DNA of 24,104 nt from Ophiothrix spiculata (Eukaryota; Echinodermata; Ophiuroidea; Amphilepidida; Ophiotrichidae): the NCBI GenBank assembly GCA_000969725.1, contig JXSR01S034504.1. One strand, written 5' to 3'. Numbering within the stretch: position 1 is the first letter of the stretch; every line of letters begins with the position of its first letter. The translations under genes were made by a program, and so were the position numbers. Below, piece after piece: positions 20,701 through 24,104 of this stretch. The notes beneath the pieces were generated by a model. That model ran no database searches. It saw only the letters and a program-made list of their open reading frames with translations, and had not been told where the DNA came from.

Positions 20701-23254
20701 AATATACTGGAAGCTATAATGACTAATTAACAAATTTGTACACTATATCTGCATTTAGATTGTAATATTGCTCAGAATTTACTTGGGCAAGAAACTTTAC
20801 TCTACTTGCTCCATGGTTCGGAAGTCACGTAAAGTTGTTGGCCCCTGTGTGAATAGGCTCCTTCATGGGGTATGCATGTCATTCAAGTACAATGTATCAT
20901 TAATTGATTGATTGATAAATGCTCCTCTATATCGCTGTGGATGAAGCAAATTGAAATTGAGCGTTTTGCTCATACATACCTCTTCATACTGAAAGCGCCT
21001 CTTACTGACGATGACATCTTCAATACCCACTCTATCACCATACTTCTTTTCATGGACGGTGTAGTTTTTGAATATTTCTTGAGCATTCTGTTTTGGAATG
21101 TTATCTAAAGCATACTTGTAGATGACCCTGGCTCTCTCATGCTGAAAACAAGACAAATATCATATTTTTTTTGAAACGTGATAAAGTCTTATTGAAACTT
21201 AAATGTACAAAACAGATCATGTGGATTTTATCAATGAACATGATCAGGGTTTATGTGATACTATCATATGAGGCCTAACTCTGCATTGCTGAATCTATAG
21301 AAATAAGTGAAGAGTAATACTGCCTCATGCTATGGTTCAAATATGCATACTGTTCCACATGTACAATTTTTTTTTCAATGTCCAAACTTTTCACCTTTAA
21401 TATAAAATATATTGAACTAAACTAGCTTATATCTTGTTACTTTGATATCCATATTTCTGCATAACCAATGGCTGCAGAGAGGAAAAATCAGACACATGAA
21501 GATTTCAACATTTGATGAGATATGACCACAGGTACAAAATCAATCAAAAACACAGGACCAGCTGTTACAGTCATCACCTACCTCTTTTTGTCTTTCTTCG
21601 AATTTAGCAAATGCCACAAAGAGCTTCTCGTCAAAATGATCCTCTCCAAAGAATTCTACCGCCCTCTCGTACACTTTACGTGCACTCATTACAAAATGAT
21701 TATTCTCTTCAAAGTTAGCGTACTTGATCCAATTTTTGATTTCTGGGTGAACATAGACAAGTGTGACTTGGTTAAGGAACATCTGTAAAACAACTAACTT
21801 TTAAAGTACATTTGATGTTTTTAAGAAGTGAAAAATAACCAATGTTGAGTGAAAAAGGAAAGTGAAACATCATAAACTACCTCTTTCAAATAAATACTAC
21901 TAAATCCACTTTTCTATTTTGATCTCTTGTACACACTTGTTTGTTAGTTGGAATCTCTCCAATCAAGTAAGAAACACACAAGACACACCAATACCTATTT
22001 AATAAACTGGTGTAGAGCTTCATGAATGGTAAGCTTGTAGCATGTCACACGGGTTCAGGTTCAGATAAAATTCATCATCTAGGTAGAGAAAAACAATCAG
22101 TGCAGGGGGCATGTGGGTGTGTGTGTGTTTGTAAATTTTAACTTTATACAGTTCCTTTATTTGGGATTTGAAGATCATAGGGTAAATGTCAGATACTTGT
22201 ATGATGGTCTCTGGAGAATTCCAGTATTTGATGGCTTGCAGGAGAAAAAAATATTTAAAATGTTCTTTGATGGTTTAAGTCATATAAACACACATAGGTG
22301 GTACTAAGGAGTTTCCTTCCACTCTAAAAGGTGTTTAAGAATTCATTACGATTGATGAACTTTTTATTTATGATTAGGGGCAGTCTGAGATTGTTTAATC
22401 CTAAAGGATACATTATCAAATATTGTTCTGTATTTCCTAAGTTTTTGCATTGTCAACAAAGCTCAACCCTATTACAGTAACTCACTCATGAAATGAATAA
22501 GCTGTATTGCTTTTGATGTTTTGACAGAGGAATTTGCATTCAGCTTAGTGCAGATCACTTTAATTTCAACACAGAGGTCTATGCGAACCATAAGAATTGA
22601 CTGTAATTTTCAGCACACATTTACTTTCTACTTCTGTATAGAACTAGGCACAAACAGGAACAGGTTATGGTCAAAACCAATATCTGAATACTGCTTTAAT
22701 CTATAAAACCCAAATGACTTCAAGAAAGCTGTTTTGGAAGATGAATCAATGATGCTTTCATTCTCGTGTAGTTTGCAGCTTTGTCGCTGCATGACGTATA
22801 TTTTTTGCAAAAACTTGCCACTTCCGGTTGTCGTAGCGGCCAAGCTACGTGTCGCTGAGATAATCGATATCGGCAAAATTTTGTCGCACAACAAGAATTT
22901 TTGAGTTGAAATGAATTCAACAAATCTGAAAAGTGACAAAACTGCAAAGCAACAAAAGTGTGAAAGGAAGCAAGCGACAGAGCTGCAAAGCTACAAAGCG
23001 ACATTAAGTATGAAAGCAGCATTAGAGGGTCTGGGAAAACTGCTATGGAGTTTATTTCAACATTAATGAAGAGGACTGCACTATGAATATGGCAATCAAT
23101 GCTGATTTACTAATGATAATGAAAAGGATATATCGTTCATATACTGCCCTCGCTCTGTCTACTTCTTTATATCTGAGTTCTAGTTTGATGTAAGAGAACC
23201 AAGCTTGCTCTTCCGGCTCCCATTGCATCCACCTCTCAAACACTTGTCTAGCTC
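11345..23254 (-). CDS. CRNKL1: CRNKL1, crooked neck-like 1 spliceosome scaffold (3' part, ten exons)
   Basis: The CDS is the complement of join(11345-11725, 12780-12872, 13258-13413, 16063-16257, 17428-17574, 18582-18722, 20143-20343, 20980-21141, 21582-21760, 23132-23254), 592 residues ending in TGA. CRNKL1 (yeast Clf1/Syf3) is a nuclear Prp19-complex associated protein that bridges components of the assembling and catalytic spliceosome. The protein is built of HAT repeats, each with W-x-x-Y/F-x-x-x-E followed by A-R-x-x-Y-E-R-A. Clear ones are [82 protein letters not shown] and [15 protein letters not shown]. The conserved [13 protein letters not shown] block then leads into a low-complexity acidic and Ser tail. 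The N-terminal ~170 residues are on exons right of the window. All junctions keep frame; the first intron is AT-AC. Confidence 0.95.
11726..12779 (-). other. CRNKL1 last intron, unannotated interior
   Basis: A 1054-nt GT-AG intron (GTAAGC to TTGCAG). It is AT-rich with no further exon, RNA gene or clear repeat seen. A stretch CCCTAACCCTAA (near 12011) is only two telomere-like units. Confidence 0.7.
12780..12872 (-). CDS. CRNKL1: CRNKL1 exon 9 of 10 in window
   Basis: Acceptor TTTTATGTAG, donor GGG|GTAAGC, 31 codons. It encodes [17 protein letters not shown] then [14 protein letters not shown], a basic nuclear-localisation-like stretch that matches the family KVKKRRKVQTDDG. Too short for an ORF finder. 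Confidence 0.92.
13258..13413 (-). CDS. CRNKL1: CRNKL1 exon 8 of 10 in window
   Basis: Acceptor TTTGCTTAG, donor GAG|GTAAGC, 52 codons. It encodes [30 protein letters not shown] and [14 protein letters not shown]. It is less conserved than the upstream HAT repeats but collinear with human VWISFAQFEL and LMLLESWRSFEEE. Confidence 0.92.
13455..13765 (-). mobile_element. tRNA-derived SINE copy in CRNKL1 intron
   Basis: Read on the minus strand, the head carries an RNA polymerase III A-box-like AAGCCTAGTGG (13752-13742, one mismatch to TRGCNNARYGG) and a weaker B-box-like GCATTGAGTCC (13714-13704), 27 bases apart. A body with GTCCTTGAGCAAGATATTTA and CCCAGGGAACG follows. Similar bodies occur in marine-invertebrate SINEs as I recall them. 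The head is too diverged to be a working tRNA. Confidence 0.6.
13898..14416. mobile_element. MITE with split left TIR
   Basis: The right arm (~14296-14416) is a continuous inverted repeat. The left arm is in two pieces, 13898-13947 and 14086-~14175, separated by a 138-base insertion. Shared blocks include GACACGATGAT, GTGAATGGCTATGGA, GGATGGCAACAAAAATAGTG and GGTGACTTGCATTGGTAATA. No ORF of note. It lies in CRNKL1 intron 7. Confidence 0.82.
13948..14085. mobile_element. 138-bp element inserted into the MITE arm
   Basis: It is flanked by a 9-base direct repeat GGCTATGGA (13939-13947 and 14086-14094), present only once in the intact right arm of the host MITE. The ends share TAGT..TGCT in inverted orientation, and the middle can fold (GATTTTACTACG with CGTAAAAAATC). 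An 8-9-base duplication suggests a tiny hAT-like MITE. Confidence 0.7.
14417..15944. other. CRNKL1 intron 7 interior
   Basis: No exon was found. The motif GTGGGACACCCTGTATA (about 15430-15447) resembles one end of a mariner-like MITE, but no partner end was found, so no element is called. Confidence 0.4.
15945..15976. repeat. Perfect 13-bp hairpin
   Basis: AAACCTAAGAACT (15945-15957) pairs with AGTTCTTAGGTTT (15964-15976) around six A residues. It sits about 90 bases downstream (in the gene sense) of the exon 7 donor. Confidence 0.8.
16063..16257 (-). CDS. CRNKL1: CRNKL1 exon 7 of 10 in window
   Basis: Acceptor TTTTTCCCCACAG, donor AAG|GTATGA, 65 codons. It encodes [39 protein letters not shown] and [17 protein letters not shown], nearly identical to the human segment as I remember it. 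Confidence 0.95.
16831..17264. mobile_element. MITE with ~165-bp TIRs and TCATA duplication
   Basis: ACAATTGGTAGATTTTAACA at 16831 recurs inverted at the right end. The arms match through CGCCGTCGGACAAGTTTTGA, GTCAAG, TTCAGGACAAATATTA, TCACTTCCCACTGATGA and CCTTGCCAACAGTGTTAAAA. TCATA flanks both ends (16826-16830 and 17265-17269). A 24-base direct repeat with TTGGCAAGGGGCAGCCTTCA (17016-17039 and 17093-17116) lies in the centre. The element is intronic in CRNKL1. Confidence 0.85.
17428..17574 (-). CDS. CRNKL1: CRNKL1 exon 6 of 10 in window
   Basis: Acceptor TTGTTGTTCACAG, donor AAG|GTTAGT, 49 codons. It encodes [38 protein letters not shown] and [11 protein letters not shown]. Confidence 0.94.
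17849..17991. mobile_element. Small 143-bp MITE-like inverted repeat
   Basis: CCATGATATACT followed by ACGCAGCTA at the left is matched by AGCTGCGTCTTGCTAG and TATATCATGG inverted at the right. Inside, TAGCG-TCTGGTTAGCGTCTT repeats a short unit. No certain target duplication. It lies in CRNKL1 intron 5. Confidence 0.7.
17992..18581. other. CRNKL1 intron 5 remainder
   Basis: No exon, RNA gene or clear repeat was recognised here. Confidence 0.5.
18582..18722 (-). CDS. CRNKL1: CRNKL1 exon 5 of 10 in window
   Basis: Acceptor TTTTCATTGCAG, donor CTG|GTAAGT, 47 codons. It encodes [40 protein letters not shown] and TPARKIL, a complete HAT repeat matching human [20 protein letters not shown] closely. 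Short exon recovered from frame and splice sites. Confidence 0.93.
19085..19211 (-). mobile_element. tRNA-like SINE fragment in CRNKL1 intron 4
   Basis: On the minus strand, TGGTTTAGTGG (19202-19192) fits the A-box and GAGTTCAAGCC (19160-19150) nearly fits the B-box, 31 bases apart. A convincing cloverleaf with acceptor and T stems does not form, so this is a tRNA-derived SINE or tRNA relic rather than a working tRNA gene. Confidence 0.5.
19212..20142. other. CRNKL1 intron 4 interior
   Basis: No further exon is needed between exons 4 and 5, and none was seen. No clear repeat was found. Confidence 0.5.
20143..20343 (-). CDS. CRNKL1: CRNKL1 exon 4 of 10 in window
   Basis: Acceptor AATTTCAG, donor AAG|GTAAAA, 67 codons, phase 0 at both ends. 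It encodes [34 protein letters not shown] and [15 protein letters not shown], all strongly conserved in CRNKL1. No open frame long enough shows it in isolation; I found it by reading the minus strand between exons 3 and 5. Confidence 0.93.
20496..20524. repeat. Short palindrome in CRNKL1 intron 3
   Basis: GGCGGGTAA and TTACCTGCC flank AATTATAAAA-type sequence and form a near-perfect hairpin. No wider element was found. Confidence 0.5.
20980..21141 (-). CDS. CRNKL1: CRNKL1 exon 3 of 10 in window
   Basis: Acceptor TCTTGTTTTCAG, donor GAG|GTATGT, 54 codons, phase 0 at both ends. It encodes [36 protein letters not shown] and the highly conserved [10 protein letters not shown]. Confidence 0.95.
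21582..21760 (-). CDS. CRNKL1: CRNKL1 exon 2 of 10 in window
   Basis: The exon starts after a terminal AC (TCACAC|TTGTC). It encodes (F)[38 protein letters not shown] and [14 protein letters not shown]. Its donor is GAG|GTAGGT, phase 0. It is 179 nt, giving 59 whole codons after the split one. Confidence 0.92.
21761..23131 (-). other. CRNKL1: U12-type AT-AC intron of CRNKL1
   Basis: The 1371-nt intron begins ATATCCTTTT (23131-23122), the exact minor-class donor consensus. It contains TTCCTTAAC (21779-21771), the exact U12 branch-site consensus, and ends in AC (21762-21761). The probable branch A at 21772 is 11 nt from the end, inside the known U12 range. Splicing here joins CGA-T with TT-GTC to give YERFVYVHPE without insertion. 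The best GT-AG alternative would add nine residues (see findings). Confidence 0.88.
23132..23254 (-). CDS. CRNKL1: CRNKL1 exon 1 of 10 in window
   Basis: The acceptor is TTGTTTATTTCAG. The exon enters with two bases of a Gly codon and encodes [18 protein letters not shown] through [10 protein letters not shown], ending with a single T of a split Phe codon. The following donor is ATATCCTTTT, not GT. Confidence 0.92.
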
Positions 23255-24104
23255 CTGAAATAAACAACACATACTGCACATAATAGAGTGGACAACAGAT
23301 CTAGAAAGCTACACACTAACACACTATAATTTTCTTAGGGCCTACAAAATAGGATGATGATAATCCTTTTACAAGTCTTTGTGGGACATCATATTTAAAA
23401 AAAAAGGGCCTGAAAAAAGAACATGATACCAATTATAGCATCATTAGTGGTGATAATGATTTAACAGAATGATCATTGAGTATACATAAAAAGATTCAAA
23501 CCAGTCACCTTAAATTGTTCTATTCACAGTATTCGCTGATACACTGATGTACCAGTTAAAAGACAATCACTACTTATGACATAGAAAGTGTTGCCCAATA
23601 TTGAACGTGTTCTTGTCCCTACTGCTAGACTTGCCACAAGTAGCATCAGTATTATTTGCATTTCCTAGGTTCTTTAAGCTTTCAGTGAAGTTTATTTAAA
23701 CCTTCAGCTGCCCACTTTATGCCACATGTTCTTTACATACATGTTAAAAATTACAAAATGGTACAAATTTAGAACTGAAAGATTCTAACTTCAATAAGAA
23801 CAAGCTTTAACCAAAACCAAACTATAAATGCAAAATAGTGCAAATGGCAAATATGAGGTTTTGCTAACTGCCCTCTAAATGAATGTTTCATTATCATTTT
23901 CAACAACCCACAGTTATTATTCAAATTTTCGTGTCATGCACGTCACACCATTCAGTGAATAGCGTTCACATATTTTTATAGCACTTGGGTGGCAGTAAAG
24001 CCACCCCTGCGCGTAGTATACAAATATTGACTGCTTTGAGGGGCATGGTTTAAATTATTTTCCCGAGGTGATCTCAAAACCATGAATATGCCCGAAGCGA
24101 AGCT
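23255..24104. other. CRNKL1 intron, right edge of window
   Basis: I searched the minus strand for the preceding exon (family residues like YMEEMLGNVAG) and did not find it. A 7-bp hairpin GGGTGGC/GCCACCC (23987-23993 with 24000-24006) is present. The last bases, CCCGAAGCGAAGCT, look like half of a GC-rich palindrome cut by the window edge. Confidence 0.5.

Noticed and set aside
21540-21782. CRNKL1 exon 2 starting at an ATG ([14 protein letters not shown]...) after TTTTACAG
   Set aside because: The MFLNQ part is the U12 branch-site region read as protein. Joining there breaks frame with the previous exon, and the residues are not in the family.

Overview
This is an AT-rich, intron-dense window from an invertebrate animal nuclear genome. 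The evidence is split genes with GT-AG introns, tRNA-type SINEs, many small inverted-repeat transposons, and two conserved metazoan proteins that can be read exon by exon. A marine deuterostome such as an echinoderm or hemichordate is a guess only. No bacterial, viral or CRISPR features were seen.

There are two genes, both cut by the window edges and facing each other tail to tail. At the left, on the plus strand, are the last two coding exons of NAA20, the catalytic subunit of the NatB N-terminal acetyltransferase (2327-2463 and 5435-5520). At the right, on the minus strand, are the last ten coding exons of CRNKL1 (crooked neck-like 1), a HAT-repeat spliceosome scaffold (23254 down to 11345). 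They encode 592 residues, ending in an unusually long acidic and serine-rich tail. The missing 5' exons of both genes lie outside the window. Human NAA20 and CRNKL1 are also convergent neighbours, so this looks like ancient microsynteny.

The most striking gene-structure feature is the first CRNKL1 intron in the window (23131-21761). It has an AT-AC U12-type structure: donor ATATCCTTTT, branch site TTCCTTAAC, and a terminal AC 11 nt from the branch A. Only this splice rebuilds the conserved YERFVYVHPE stretch without an insertion. A core splicing factor therefore appears to need the minor spliceosome for its own mRNA.

The rest is intron and intergenic DNA full of foldback and MITE-type elements: a foldback with long terminal inverted repeats (1-1436); a composite foldback with 15-bp tandem repeats and several nested hairpins (2927-4743); and MITE-like elements at 5020-5317, 6119-6557, 8362-8622, 8872-9480, 10565-10945, 13898-14416 (with a second element inserted in it), 16831-17264 and 17849-17991. 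Several have recognisable target-site duplications. Two tRNA-derived SINE copies sit in CRNKL1 introns. The intergenic gap (5521-11344) shows no convincing gene.
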